Below, piece after piece: positions 36,821-48,953 of a stretch of 64,000 nucleotides of DNA. This stretch comes from Pholiota molesta. Lineage: Eukaryota > Basidiomycota > Agaricomycetes > Agaricales > Strophariaceae. The position numbers were made by a program, and so were the translations under genes. The DNA lies in contig JACGCK010000078.1 of the NCBI GenBank assembly GCA_014925825.1, forward strand, positions 124,001 through 188,000, in the 5' to 3' direction. The notes under the pieces are model-generated. The model ran no database searches and was not told the origin of the DNA. It was given only the letters and a program-made list of their open reading frames with translations. Each line of letters begins with the position of its first letter. The first letter of the stretch is position 1.

Positions 36821-38377
36821 GCTTGTCTTCCGTAGTCTTCACATTTATCTCTCTCCCTGCGCTCCCATATCCACCTCGCTGTGTTAGTCAAATGCTCCTC
36901 GCGCAGTAGGTTGACGACGCGGTCAACTAAACGATGTATCATCTCTCTTGGTGTATTGTGTGTATATCCATTCCTACGAACCCCCGAAACGAACCACAAA
37001 CGGTCCTGCGTCGAAACCTTGTCTTTTCTTGATCCGATGTTTAAAAATGCCCTTCGTCGTGCTATCGTGACCCCGCTATTATCTCGCCTCTTCGCCTCCC
37101 TTTATATCACTACGATTTCTTAAATTTATTCTTTGTAACGCCCTTCTTGCTTTCGATGTTGTCGGTGATCTCCAAGTGTATACACGACGCTGTATGTTCT
37201 GTTGTATGACTGTACGTGTACATTCGAGCCGTGGTCGGGTGTACTGTTGCACCACCAATTATTATCTTATTCTTGTTTTCTCTATTCCCTTTTTGCAGCT
37301 CCTTCCTATCCCCACTGAATGATTCGAGCTCCGAATCCCTTTAGTTATCCCCCAGGCATGAATTATTATCGTAATTCTTTACTTCTTACCTTCTGCCCTC
37401 TTCAACGTTCAACATCTGCCCCTTTCCTGGTCTGCTTTGAATCTGCTATTGGAGAGCCGCCTCCTCCTTTCTGTCCTCTCGATGTTGCGCGGTGTAGGTG
37501 TGTGCTCGGTCAACGCCGTTGACTATGCTCAGTATCATTCAGAAAGCGCACCTCATTGGCCGATCGGATGGCATTCTCGTCCTGTCACTCCTACCGTTGT
37601 TGGTTTCCTCTTCTTGGCTGGTAGGATGGCGTTTGTGTTTCTCTGAATCCTATGATGAATATATATGATTTTACGGCTCAAGCTCCCTCGGACAGCTCTT
37701 GCTTTGGGGTTGGACTCCTTCAATTCCCTCTGTCATGTCGGTCACTGGAGTCTGGACGTCGATCACTAGCGCGGACGCGCAGTAATCCTCCACATCTTAC
37801 TCCGTGCGTGGAAGAAAACGTTCTCTTTTGTACGGGTCGACGGACGCCCTCGACAGCCTGAATGCACGCACCCCAGCCTCGGTCTCCGACTGCGCGGGTT
37901 GCGCAGCAGACCGCTGAGCCTTCTTCGGAATCTTCCTCTGGAAATAGCGCGCGCACCTGACCTTCCTGTCCCACACAGCAATGATAACTACCGCTTCTAG
38001 CCGCCGAGTCTTCTGGCGCTCTGGATCTGGTCGAAAACGCGTTGACAGCAAGACATAAACACACCCTAAACGCAAGTGTCAGTGCGGTTTTTAGGAGGCT
38101 CTATCTCACGACCTGGTCGATAGGACATCCTACATCAAAGAATGTTTGGAAAGTCGGCAGGAACGTAAGCGAGAGTCTAAACGCTCGTGCGCTGAATATG
38201 TATTACTGTTTCCTGATGCCGCCGGCGACCGCGTTTGTTCATATGTATTCTGGCATTGAGCTGAGCATTTACTGTTATAACAGGACAAGTGTAGGGGCCC
38301 TATTAGGCGCGTGGTATGTATATGATATTAGCCCCGTCCTGCGAGGAAACAACGCAAAACGCATAGATATCGATACC
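36821..38377. other. 3' flank and intergenic DNA; one doubtful exon
   Basis: Mostly pyrimidine-rich sequence. On the minus strand about 37800-38030 reads RRLEAVVIIAVWDRKVRC then FQRKIPKKAQRSAAQ without a stop for some 75 codons, but no start codon or splice partner fits. Not called as a gene. Confidence 0.35.
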
Positions 38378-39658
38378 CTATCTGCGGAAAGTCATCGCCT
38401 TCCTAACTGCCTCCTTCATTTGCTGGGAGAGGGGGAAGAGAACGTCAGCGTCTCTCTATTTGTAACGCGCGATCAGCGCCCAATCAAAGGCTCACCGCGT
38501 CTGTGACAAGGGTTTCGCGACCGCCATATACGAAACGAGTAGGGCAGTCCGTCGGGACGTAAGACTGCTCCAAGGCAAAGTTGCTTATTATGTTGATGAG
38601 CGCCTCCTCATATTGCTGAAGGGGATATTGTCAGCGTCTATTTTTTGCATCGCCCAATTAGCGCCCAACTAAAGACTCACCGTCTTGGTGAGACGGGTTC
38701 TGCGAGCGCCGGAGGCAGAGGCGGATTCTTCTTTCTTTGTATGGTCTGCATCAGCTTGATCAAAATCCGTAGCGATGGTCGAAGGCAGTACCGTATCAGA
38801 AACAGGCGAGGACTTTCCAGCAACCTGCGGTGCGTTCATTTCGGAATTCGAAGTTGCGGGAGTCGGAGACGAAGGTTGGGCTTTTGCTTTCTCCGTGTTC
38901 TCTATGACTTCGGTATAGGAAGGGGGAAAGACCTCATCGCGTCTGGCATTTTCCTCGGCCTGTATCTTGGACATACGGGAAGGAGCGAGTATACCACCGA
39001 TAGTGGTGGTGACGACCTTGAAAGCTTTTTTGACCAGCTTCCCGAAACGCTTGAGTCTATTCCCTGAACCTTTGGAGGTGAAGGTGCGGGAATTATTTGA
39101 ATCGGAAGACAGGAATGTAGTATCGACTGAAGCCGTTGAGCTGATTCCACCAGGGGAGAAGATGGGGTTAGCAGTCGATATATATCCTTCATTGATAATG
39201 GAGTTAACGTTTCCGGAGCTTATGTTAGTATCGACTGAGGCTATTGAGCTGAAAGCACCCAGGGGAACGAAGGAGTTAGTAGTAGTCGTTGCAAATCTTC
39301 CGTTTAGCCAGTCATTGATGTCAACGTTGCCGGAGTTTTTGTTGCCGATATTGGAGTTTATGACAGTGTAAGTATCGCCTGTAATGGTAGAATTGACGTT
39401 GTCGCAATTTATGTTGTTTGAATAGGTCTGTTAAAGATTTCCGAGCAATGGAAAGCGAAAAGGAAAAAAGAGTCAATTTTATGGCTAGACAATTTGCTGA
39501 AGTTGACGGACCACGGTATGAGATCCTGAGCTCTGAGGATCCATGAAAGTCGTCGAAGGTGTCGCATCAACGCGAATTACCCCATTGGAGGTGATGATGG
39601 AGTTAACATTGTTGCAGTTGATTCTGTGGGAGGTAGCCGTAGTATGACGCCTTCCCAT
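38378..39658 (-). CDS. Repeat/PPxY protein of unknown function (A)
   Basis: Exons 39491-39658, 38681-39427, 38496-38615 and 38378-38422 give 359 residues from ATG 39658. The N-terminal half is built of short Asn/Val/Ile-rich units such as RINCNNVNSIITSNGVIRV, NINCDNVNSTITGDTYTVI, IGNKNSGNVDIND and ISSGNVNSIINEG, suggesting stacked beta strands. A basic amphipathic stretch, NRLKRFGKLVKKAFKVV, follows. Then comes VFPPSYTEVIEN, which contains PPSY, a PPxY motif of the type bound by WW domains of Nedd4-family ubiquitin ligases. The C-terminal exons encode QYEEALINIISNFALEQ and FVYGGRETLVTDAQ. The donor after QLQQI is one of two possibilities. Architecture resembles the protein at 59296-60834. No named domain recognised. 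Confidence 0.65.
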
Positions 39659-39699
39659 GTTCTGTTTGGGATCAGCACAAAAAATCGTCTGAGGCAACG

Positions 39700-40404
39700 T
39701 TATTATGAAGATACAGGGGGTACGCACGGATTAACGGAACTAAAGGCAGAAGATCAAATTACGGAATGGGTGGTGGATTGACAAGTCTCGAGACGGCGTG
39801 CGTTAGATAAAAGGTGGAAGACTCCGGCCTTTAGCTTCATTGCGCTTTAAGACCCTTCGTCTGAGTGGCACCTTGCAGCCAGTGGCCACTCTTAACAAAC
39901 TGAATTGAGACTCGTATATGGGCATGTGTTGTATCTATGGAATTCATGAACTATAAGCGATAAATGAGCTTCAACAATTTTCATTCTGCCTACAAAAATA
40001 CAAAAATACATGCAATCGACAATAGAAATCAATTCCATCATCTTGAAAAAGACCTCACGAATAGCCCTATATATAGATTTTTATTATCTGTCTGTCATAG
40101 CCCAAGCACTGGATGCACCGTTACGGTCTTTATCTTATTGATCGTTGACACAACAATTGCATTGAATCTGATTCAAATCTGATTGGTCAAAATCCTTCAC
40201 CATAAAAGGTCCAAACTAGTTGCAAGGTATGAATTACTACAAGGATGTAAAAGGTCCCGATTCTTGACAATATTCTTGACTTACTCCAATTTGGCTGTGA
40301 CAGGCATATTTTTCTGGGGCGCGGGCGCGAGCGCGAGCGCTTATCGATGCGCGATGTGTGATGATGAATCTGACATAATACCATCAATTTGCTTTCTTCG
40401 GTGG
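39700..40404. other. AT-rich intergenic DNA
   Basis: No exon-like reading. It has a short alternating gcgcgggcgcgagcgcgagcgc tract near 40320-40340, broken by local AT-rich DNA. Confidence 0.4.
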
Positions 40405-41259
40405 CACTGCTGGCACGTACAACAATTTAACCTCCTGCTCAGAACAATCAACTCGTACTATGCTCATCCGTAACGGTCGCCAAAGTCAGCCACAAAAGAT
40501 TCGAAAAGTTCGAAGGGATGCATGTTCATCTTAGAACTCCCCCATTTGCATATATCTCATTGATAGTCATTCGATGGAGCTCTTATGACAACTTGATGGG
40601 AATGGCTCAAATCTATCTACCGCTTCGAACGCAACATAACACATTATCTACGGCGATAAGCATTCAAATTGGGAAGGTTTCCGTTTCTGCTATCCGTATG
40701 GCCTCTCTAACTGTCGTGGGCATGATAGAACTGAGTATTTCCGTTTCCTATGGAGACACTCGTATGCCAGCCTCCTCCTGACATACTGGATTGTGCGATC
40801 TGCTGGTTCATGGCACGTAGCGGCTGTTGCACCATCTAGAAACATGGAGTATCGTTTGCTATCCTATTCTGACCGCTGAAGAAAAGGAACACTTACCTGC
40901 TCGATCCATTGCGACATCCCGGACATATCCGAAAAGTGAGGTCCGTTCATGGTCTGTCATGGGCATCCAACAACTTGGTTAGAACTTGCTCTATTCGCAC
41001 TGGTCTCAATAATCAAGAACTTACCTCAGGAACCCATCCTGAGCCGTGACTTTGCCTTACGGAAACACGAGGCGTGGACCCTCTGCGATTACCACTGCGA
41101 TTTGGGATTCCGGAGTAAAAAGTCGACTTCCGTTGCCATGAGCAACCCTGGTACTTATATCGATATTGTTGCCATTGACCGATACGTTCTGACTAGTATA
41201 ACCAGAACCATTGTCGACGACTTGAACGGCGGAGAATGCGCCATTTTCGTGTCCTTGTC
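40405..41259 (-). pseudogene. Truncated duplicate of the 59.3-60.8 kb repeat/PPxY gene
   Basis: Matches about 59080-59928, nearly identical from 40670 onward and more diverged before that. It retains the last two exons and the 3' end of exon 1 with their splice sites (MSGMSQWIEQ, then the Gln/Gly-rich tail). In exon 1 four bases are missing near 41126-41130 (cgacttccgttgccat against the longer parent), which breaks the frame, and nine bases are missing nearby. The 5' two thirds of the gene is absent; homology stops at 41259 after tccttgtctggc. A dead partial copy. Confidence 0.85.
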
Positions 41260-41282
41260 TGGCGCGACGCAGGAATCTGGAG

Positions 41283-41630
41283 ACACATTTTCAAACTCAG
41301 TGCGCGCGCAGGAGTTTGGAAATGCGTCTCCAAATTGCTGCGCCCACGCTCCCCGCGGGTGGCCCACCGCTGGGTGTGCGCCGCGCGGCCGGGGCGAGTT
41401 CCACGTACGATCCCGCGCGGGTGTCGGCGCACGACGTGCGCTACGAGGCGTGGTCGTACACGGGGCCGTCCGCGCACTGGCCGGTGGGCGAGCGCGACCC
41501 CGGGCTGGGGGTGGGGGTGGCGGACCCAGCGGCGCTGGCGGTGCATGCGGGGTGTGCGAGCACGCGCAATGACTTTGGAAATACATTTCCAAACTCAATG
41601 CGCGCGCAGGAGTTTGGAGATGGGTCTCTA
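41283..41630. repeat. Repeat pair flanking a GC-rich insert
   Basis: 41283-41333 and 41581-41630 are about 85% alike: (a)cattt(t/c)caaactca, then tgcgcgcgcaggagtttgga, then a tgggtctc-like end. Each can fold on itself (CCAAACTC...GAGTTTGG). The 250 bp between them is far more GC-rich than the surroundings and has an open plus-strand frame including RYEAWSYTGPSAHWPVGERD, which I do not recognise. This may be a captured gene fragment. Confidence 0.6.
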
Positions 41631-42380
41631 GACCGGGTGTGTTATGTGGTACTCACACCTAGTCTATATTCGAACTTGACGGAACTAACATTCCTCGTCG
41701 TCAACCCATAGGTTGAGGGTATGTAATTATTGAGTTGATTCAAGTTGGGTGAGCGACACTTGGGAGTCTGCTTTCAACCCATGGTCAAATGCCTTTTCCA
41801 CAAAACTATTTGAAGACTTACATCAATTGCGAATCGCACATAACCGCCTTTCCTATCGCTTTCGTGCTGTCAAACGTGCTGTCAAATAATGCTTTCCATT
41901 TGTTATCTCATATACTTGCGCCAAAATATGACAACTGTAAAAAGAAAATATGCTTCCGAATTGCTAGTACACTATAGGAATCCAAGAATTTAAGGCGAAT
42001 GAACGAAAACCAATCGTAGTGGGCTATGCCGGGTCCACCCCGGCGCTTGAATTGTCATAGATACCGACCGACAAAGAACATTCAGAATGAAGAAGACTCA
42101 GGCAGCGGGCAGGAAGCGGAACCATCAATACTTTGCACTGCAGTGCAATGTTCCCCCCGAGACGTGGAGTGTATGACGGTAGGTAATAAGGAAAAATGGT
42201 AGCGCTTCCATATGTAGTCCTCCGGGAACCCATAATAAATACAAAATCCATACCAATTTCAATCTCAGTACTTTGGAGCAGCATGCTCATACACTGTCTT
42301 CCCGGGAGTGATCTATCTTCCCCATTTCTATATGCCCTGAGTTGCCGGACTGCATGGAATGACATGAATACCACGGTACT

Positions 42381-44282
42381 TCACCAGGAAGATATGCTCA
42401 CATGCGTAAATGTCTCGATGCCAACAACGACATTTCCAGCGCTGTCCCCTCTGAGACTCTGTCCGAACTTCATGGGCGGCATAGAATCGGACAGTGTGTT
42501 GATCAGGGTACTCTTGCCCACCTGGCCGTTTCTGATTGCATCGCGTGCATTGAGGCTGCGAGATAAGTCGACGAGCAAGTTTTGTCAACGTGACGAGATA
42601 ATGAAGCGGTTGCCCAGTAAGTAGAACTTACGAGGTCAAGAGCGCGTTGATGTACACTTGTAGTATCAAATGGAAGTCAAAGTTAGCATGCATCCTTGCT
42701 GACGAAAGGAACTCAATCGCACATTTAGCGAGCATAAAGTTGAAGAAAAGACTGTAGAGCTTTTCTGGCGCAGCGATCAGCGCTACCAAATTGGCGATCA
42801 CTATGAGCCTACGAAGGGGATGAGCTCACAACCCACAGAGACGCGCGCTGGAAGAATGCTTACGTCGTCAATAAACCGGTAGTGATTGTCAGCGCAATGA
42901 GTTTCGTAATGATGTCGTCCGATCTGATATGGTCAATAAAACACACCATTAGCAGTCTACACAACGGTATAACGACAGACAAGATTCAACCGCCAATAAC
43001 TGACCTCTTAAATCCGGTGCGTCCCCTCTGCAGATAGTAGCACAGCGAACTGGAAATGCAGACATCGGTGACCACGGCGACAGCAAGTCCAGCCGTGCCA
43101 AATGTCTATCGAATTTCGGGAACGGCCACGTCAATGGAGTAAGAGACTAAACAACAGGCAGCGTACCTTCAACGTTGTAGAACCAGTTATCAGGTTGGAG
43201 AAGGCAAGCCTAATGCGGGACAAGGTTGGTCAACCAGCGAAAGCAAGTACGAGGGTTCAAGCGCGCACGTTTGACAGGGAACGCGATGTTCATGGCTGAA
43301 AAAAGCGAAGTCAAGGTAAGATTGCCTGGATCTCAACTGTACGAAATATCGCTAAGGGTTTACCGAGATGCGCGCAAGGTAAGAACGCCCTAATGTCCGT
43401 CCGATTAGCGAAAGTAAAATAATTGGTGGGACTTGAAATTTTGAAAACTCACACATATTACTGTTATAACCATATTTTTTCCGCTCACTGAAAGCCCATA
43501 TTTGTTAATTATCAAGTCAGAAGCCAGTTCAGATTCTCACCAATCCAGACACGCGCCACCAGGAAGCTAGGAATGGAGTACGAGTCAGTTCAATCTTTTG
43601 TCATGCAGGATTGTTGAAATCACCTCTCAACCAGGAATGCAATCACGGCCTTATAATAGATATCAGCCAGGTCACTAACAAATGATAATTGTGAAGTCGC
43701 ACATTGGTGATGATTTCCACCTGCGCGCACAATGAGCATTCATTATCCTGCAATTTTTAACTTATCAAAACTCACCGCAATAGACCTGGTTAAAAGACTC
43801 CAGCTGAGTCGCCGTGGTATAAAATGGAGTGGAGAACGCACCAGATGTTATGGGTTAACTCGAGAGATTGAAATAATTTGCGACAAGATAATGATAAACG
43901 AGCTCTGTAATGAGGGCTTGATGGAATGTGTCCAAAACCCTGAACAACGGACGCAAGTCAATTTAGCAACATGCCTAAGGCCAAGGCAAGGAAATATATT
44001 TCACAGAGAAGGAGGACCTGGTCATAATATGATCAGCTCTTACACCGCGATCAATAAAACAGGAGATATTTACTAAAGCCCTGATGATGATCGAGTCTTT
44101 GCTAGACGCACGGAAGTAATGAAATGTCTGTATGCAGGTAACACCGTAAAGCCTGAAGGCGAAGTAAGTAAGGTAGGCTTCCATTCAATGTCGAAGGGAC
44201 TGACACAGCTGAAAACAATGCTTCCGATGTATCCAATTCCGAAGGTCCCAGTCAAGTTGATTTGCAGCGTCGGAGTGGCCAT
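42381..44282 (-). pseudogene. DUF6534-type seven-helix membrane protein, decayed
   Basis: From ATG 44282 the reading starts MATPTLQINLTGTFGIGYIG, the classic opening of basidiomycete DUF6534 proteins. It continues in pieces: LYGVTCIQTFHYFRASSKDS, LDTFHQALITELVYHYLV, SFLVARVWI, AVVTDVCISSSLCYYLQRGR, SDDIITKLIALTITTGLLTT, VYINALLTSLNARDAIRN. The order of blocks is complete, but joins are broken. Exon 1 to exon 2 cannot be spliced in phase, a frame slip and stop fall after NYFNLS near 43865, and the donor after HGDSA is lost. These are membrane proteins of unknown function in living copies. Confidence 0.75.
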
Positions 44283-44599
44283 AGCAGCTTCAGAAAGAGA
44301 TGCAAACGTGCAACATGAAGTGAGGGCCCAGGTAATATATTAAAACGTCACTGAATGCAGTGATGAGTTAAACGCGGGCATCAGATAATTTGACGCCCAG
44401 AAATAGAGCATATGATGAACAATGATACACATGAATCAGTGATTGTAGGGTACCGCCCAGATGTAATTTGATGCTGAGACCAAAACCCAAGCCAGAGGTC
44501 CCGTCGCATTGGTAGAGACAACTTTTGTGGGTCATCAGATCTGTCTTCTAAGCTCTTGTTCACCCAGGCGGCGTCCGTAATGGCTGGCAGTGTGTGCAA

Positions 44600-44840
44600 A
44601 CTTTCAAGTTCGACCGAGCAATGTCATGATTTGGTGCCACTGGTTGGCAGTGATGTTCTGCGCTATCGGCGTCTCCCACTGCATGTCGCGGCGCTGATTG
44701 TACGTCTCATATAAGTACCTGTGGGGAGAGGCACACACGAATCCACGATATCCCACCGTGTCGCGTGACGGGTTCGAAAATTAAAATACTCACGCTCCTC
44801 GCGAAGGTTCCAAAATGTTGGATTCATTTAGATTCATTTG
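44600..44840 (-). other. Short two-exon-like fragment, unidentified
   Basis: A minus-strand reading NLNESNILEPSRGA joins across a good intron to YLYETYNQRRDMQWETPI and AQNITANQWHQIMTLLGRT before a stop. It looks like a protein C-terminus without its body. No family recognised. Confidence 0.35.
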
Positions 44841-45072
44841 TAGAGCCAGTCTTCCTCTGCTGCGCTACTATCACGCTGAAAATAAGTACAGTGATCAGAA
44901 CAGAAGGATACTCTGTTCTGATATGCTTATTGAGTCGCGGCCCTCATCAGTGAACAGCGGGTTGAACGGTATACAGCATGGCAGACTCAATGATTCAGCC
45001 TCAAGTTTGCCTTTTCTCGGACTCCTTCGTCACTTGAATTCCTGGCCTGTATCTTGACTCCGACCGGTAACT

Positions 45073-47165
45073 CATGGAGTCTCCCTCAAACGGCCCCCCG
45101 AAGCTTCCTCCTCGCGACTCCAGATTCGTGGCTGGTCTTCGTCGCGAATCTCGTCGTCGACCTATTGTCGGCATTGGACCTGGTGGGCAACATTCGTCTT
45201 GCACAATAGCCCATTCCTGACAGCTTGCGGCATCCTAGACCGCAGTCTCTACCGCTTTACCCACAATCGTGCAGCATCTCCATGGCCAAGAATTTATTTG
45301 GGTCGGGAGTGCATACGCCATTGCCTCGACTGCTATTCTTCCAACAGTCGGAGGGCTAGTCACTGTTTTTGGCCGCAAGCCGATCCTCATCTGTTTTATC
45401 TTCGCCTTCGCCCTGGGATCTGCTGTATGTGGAGCTGCGCAGAGCATGAACATGCTCATTGCGGGTCGCGCTATTCAAGGCTTGGGCGGCGGCCGGGTGT
45501 ATTGCCGTCACGGAAATTATATACGCTGACCTCGTTCCACTACCTGAGCGTGGTAAATTCCAGGGGATAACTGCGCTGTGCGTATCACTTCTCTTCCTCG
45601 TTCATTTGCTGAACGTTGTCCTTTGTGCGCAGAGTCTGGGCCCTTGCGTGGTAAGATCTATTCATGTTTGGAGTTTTCCAACCTGAAAATAATGCATATG
45701 TCACTGTAGCGGAATGGGGCCGCCTGTTGGCGGAGCGCTCGCAAATTCAGACGCCTGGCGCTGGATTTTCTACCTCAATCTGCCACTATGCGGACTTGCA
45801 ATCCTGCTTGTGACCCTCTTCTTGACAGTCCACACCCCACGCAAAGGATTTACAGAGCAAATCCTGAAAACGGACTGGCTGTAAGCTGCGCACTGCACTA
45901 CACATGCACGACAACGTTCTGATGCCTCTAACGCACAGTGGTCTTTTCCTCATCATCTCTGGCACTGTTGCCATCATGATCGGGCTGACATGGGGAGGCA
46001 TCAACTTTCCATGGGTCTCGCCGCAAGTCCTCGTGCCCATATGCGTCGGGGGTAGCGGGCGTCATCGCCTTCCTATTTGTTGAAATGTTTTACGCACAAA
46101 ACGCGACGGTTAGTGCGAATTTAATACGTTACTTGTCTGGATTTCGCTCATGTCTTCCAGGTTCCAGCATTTTCTCCTTAGAGATAAGACCATACTAAGT
46201 GGGTGAGTCAACCTATCTATTCGTTTTCTATCGAATCTCTAACGACGTTTCTAGGTATCTTGGAACATTTTTTTCACGGCATCGTCTCCATGACGTTATC
46301 TGTGAGCAATTTTTTTAATACATATCTTCAATCCCGATATTGAAGAGGAGATTTTTGATAGTCTACCTCCCGATCTATTTCAAGCATGCAAGTTGGCATC
46401 GCCAATTGGGTCCGGCGTAGACCTATTCGGCCTCGCGCTGACCATAGCGCTGTTCGCCATCTTCACCGGCCTCTCCGTGCAGATCCTGAAGCGCTACCGC
46501 CCGCAGAACTACATTGGGTGGGTGCTGAACATCGTCGGCTTTGCGCTCCTGTCCACTCTCTCGGCGGATAGCGCGAAGGGCAAGTACATCGCGTACGAGG
46601 TCGTTCTGGAATTGGGCTTGGCATGACGTGGATCAGCACACAATTCCCCATCCTTGCACCGGCTGCCGTACTCGAATAACGCGCACGCGCTCGCTTTTTT
46701 CACGTTTCTGCGGTGTTTCGCACAGGTGCGCGTTGGAGTTTGCCCTCTTTTTCGCTCGTCGCGTACTTCTGAATAATGTTAATTTTCAGAGCTGGGGAAC
46801 GGTGATAGGCGGCGCCATCCTCAAAACCACCTGAGCTCCCGCTTGCCCACGGGCTTGGAAGACGCCACTGCGACGAACCCCGCGCTCATATACGCGCTCA
46901 TCCCACCATTCGCGGGCTGCCTGGCCCACTGCAGGCAGAGGTGCGCGCCCTGTTCGCGGCGGGGCTCGTTCTGGTGTGGCGGGTGATGATCGGCTTATGC
47001 GGTATTGGGCTCCTGACGTGCCTGCTAATGAAAGAAGTGCCTATGCGCACGGCACTGGATGGGGCGTGGGGGCTGAGAGACGTCGATGAGAAGGCGGGTG
47101 ATCGTGAGATGCCTGGTGAAGGGAAGGAGGACGCGCCCATTGACATAGGGGTGTCTATCGCCTGA
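45073..47165 (+). pseudogene. MFS drug exporter (DHA2, 14-helix type), frameshifted
   Basis: Begins MESPSNGPPKLPPRDSRF, then changes frame to WLVFVANLVVDLLSALD. It continues TALPTIVQHLHGQEFIWVGS, VFGRKPILICFIFAFALGSA, IQGLGGG, IAVTEIIYADLVPLPERG, WRWIFYLNLPLCGLAILLV, WGGINFPWVSPQVLVPIC and NNAHALAFFTFLRC. The last helix is VLVWRVMIGLCGIGLLTCLL, ending at 47165. Every block is in the expected order for a DHA2 transporter. At least four single-base frame changes (near 45110, 45490, 46050 and 46275), with further frame breaks or stops, preclude a functional product. Confidence 0.88.
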
Positions 47166-47348
47166 ACGCATTTCATTAGTTGTGATCATCTGTAGAGTGT
47201 TTTAATCTCGAGTTGTAGTTGTATTCGATACTTCGAAGTTCATTCTTCCCAAGAATTACGCTCCCACCACTCAGTATTTGTTAATGAGAAAGATAGCAAA
47301 TGTATTGCATTATGAGGTAAGGTGTCGTGTGAGTCACGAAACCTTCAA

Positions 47349-48107
47349 GCTTCGAAGTACGGAGTCAGCGGCATGAGAGATTCGATGGGAACTTCGGGGT
47401 GATTTACAACATGTAATTCTACTGTGAGCAGAGTCTAGGTCCAATCAGCGTGCTAGCATCTAAGGAGTCGTAACTCGTCTGAATATAGCAAACATCTGTA
47501 GTCGTTTGAGCGCTGGGTAATAATCAACAAACAATCAAGTAAGAATACAGATGGCTCATCATGGCCATAGATATCATGCCCAGGAATTCTACAGAGGGCG
47601 ACCATGATACCCATGAAAGATATGAGATATATTAATAAGAGAATGGCGGTGATTGGGAGGGCACCGCTCAAGAAACCACAAAATATCTTCTCTGTCAGCC
47701 CACAAGGCGTCTACTTCCGGCTTTGAGCTTGTCGTAGCATCACAGCACGATCTGATACTCTCGTATGTGTGCCTTCAACTGCCTGCCTTCTTGAGCAGTG
47801 CCCTCCAATCACGCCATTCTCTTATTAATATATCTCACATCTTTCATGGGTATCATGGTGCCCTCTGTAGAATTCCTGGGCATGATATTATGGCCATGAT
47901 GAGCCATCTGTATTCTTACTTGATTGTTTGTTGATTATTACCCAGCGCTCAAACGACTACAGATGTTTGCTATATTCAGACGAGTCACGACTCCTTAGAT
48001 GCTAGCACGCTGATTGGACCTAGACTCTGCTCACAGTAAATTAATGTTGTAAATCACCCCGAAGTTCCCATCGAATCTCTCATGCCGCTGACTCCGTACT
48101 TCGAAGC
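47349..48107. mobile_element. Large palindromic (foldback-type) element
   Basis: Left arm 47349-47674 and right arm 47788-48107 are inverted copies of each other over about 320 bp with few differences; spacer 47675-47787. Arms start gcttcgaagtacggagtcag and end at gctcaagaa next to the spacer. No open frame of note. Outer flanks show no obvious target duplication. Foldback or MITE-type origin is inferred from structure. Confidence 0.85.
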
Positions 48108-48172
48108 ATGGCAATTCCCAGGCAATTCGCTGTAGGGGACAGGGTCGCTATACCCATCCATCATTGTAATTC
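48108..48172 (-). repeat. Fragment of the element at 48669-48835
   Basis: atggcaattcccaggcaatt, cgctgta..ggacag, tcgctatacc and catcc match the reverse complement of 48713-48786, with an internal deletion. It abuts the palindrome's right end exactly. Confidence 0.7.
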
Positions 48173-48668
48173 CTGATCCGGGCTGCCGTAGGCCACATTG
48201 AGCGCACCAGCGCTCAAGCGCTCAACTTGAACCAACCTCAGCGTCAAGCGTTAGTCAGGTAATGCGAAAGCTCCAAAAGAGCTGAGCTGAGGCAAATTAA
48301 TTTAAAGTCTTAAATTCTATACTGCGCCGTAAAAGAATTTACAAGTACTGCCTTCATAATTTTTTTGCTCGGTTGTCCGTACGGATTTAAGCATCACAAT
48401 CGCCCACTCACCAGTCGAAATGACAGGCTGGCCCTGGGCTGGCCGCTGAAATCATACAAGAAGAATTTTGTGCTGAGCGTGTAAATCCTGCAGCACATGG
48501 CGATGAACTGTGCGTGCACTCCGAATGTGCATCACTGGTGTAAATGCGTAGGAAACTGCTATAAATCATTTAAATGTTCTCCGCAGAATGTACGCGTGGC
48601 TTCAACAGCGCATCACTGCCCTTTCCCACCCTTTCGCCACTCGATTTCCAAAGCAGGCATTGCCATCC

Positions 48669-48835
48669 CCACGCGTGGTGGTGGATATCCACTGGCATTG
48701 CCAGACGAATGACGGATGGGAAAATGGTATAGCGACTGTCCCCACAGCGAATTTTCAACTTCAATTGCCTGGGAATTGCCATGCCCACAAGTGTGGGACG
48801 TGGTTCATCCAGTGGATATCCACAATTGCGTGTGG
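48669..48835. mobile_element. Short inverted-repeat element (MITE-like)
   Basis: Left end CCACGCGTGG then TGGATATCCACTGG; right end, read inward, CCACACGCAA then TGGATATCCACTGG. About 167 bp, no coding capacity. A rearranged second copy lies at 48108-48172. Confidence 0.75.
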
Positions 48836-48953
48836 ATTACCACGATACCAACACTGACGCGTACTGCCTTTCCATCTCCTCCCTTTCTCCCAAAACAGTC
48901 AAAGAGCTCGACCGTGCAACGTTCAAAGTTCACAGACAACCTAGCTTTCCAAC

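Noticed and set aside
37797..38064. A conserved gene on the minus strand
   Set aside because: One frame is open and protein-like but has no ATG, no matching partner exon and no recognisable family; left as a note only.
42490..42580. A P-loop-like NGQVGKSTLIN on the minus strand suggesting a GTPase
   Set aside because: It falls in the C-terminal block VYINALLTSLNARDAIRN... of the DUF6534 relic, where such a tail is expected; no other GTPase motif follows.
42381..47165. Intact DUF6534 and MFS genes with many introns
   Set aside because: I tried canonical splice sites at each break; several shifts have no GT/AG pair that restores phase, so decay is the simpler reading.
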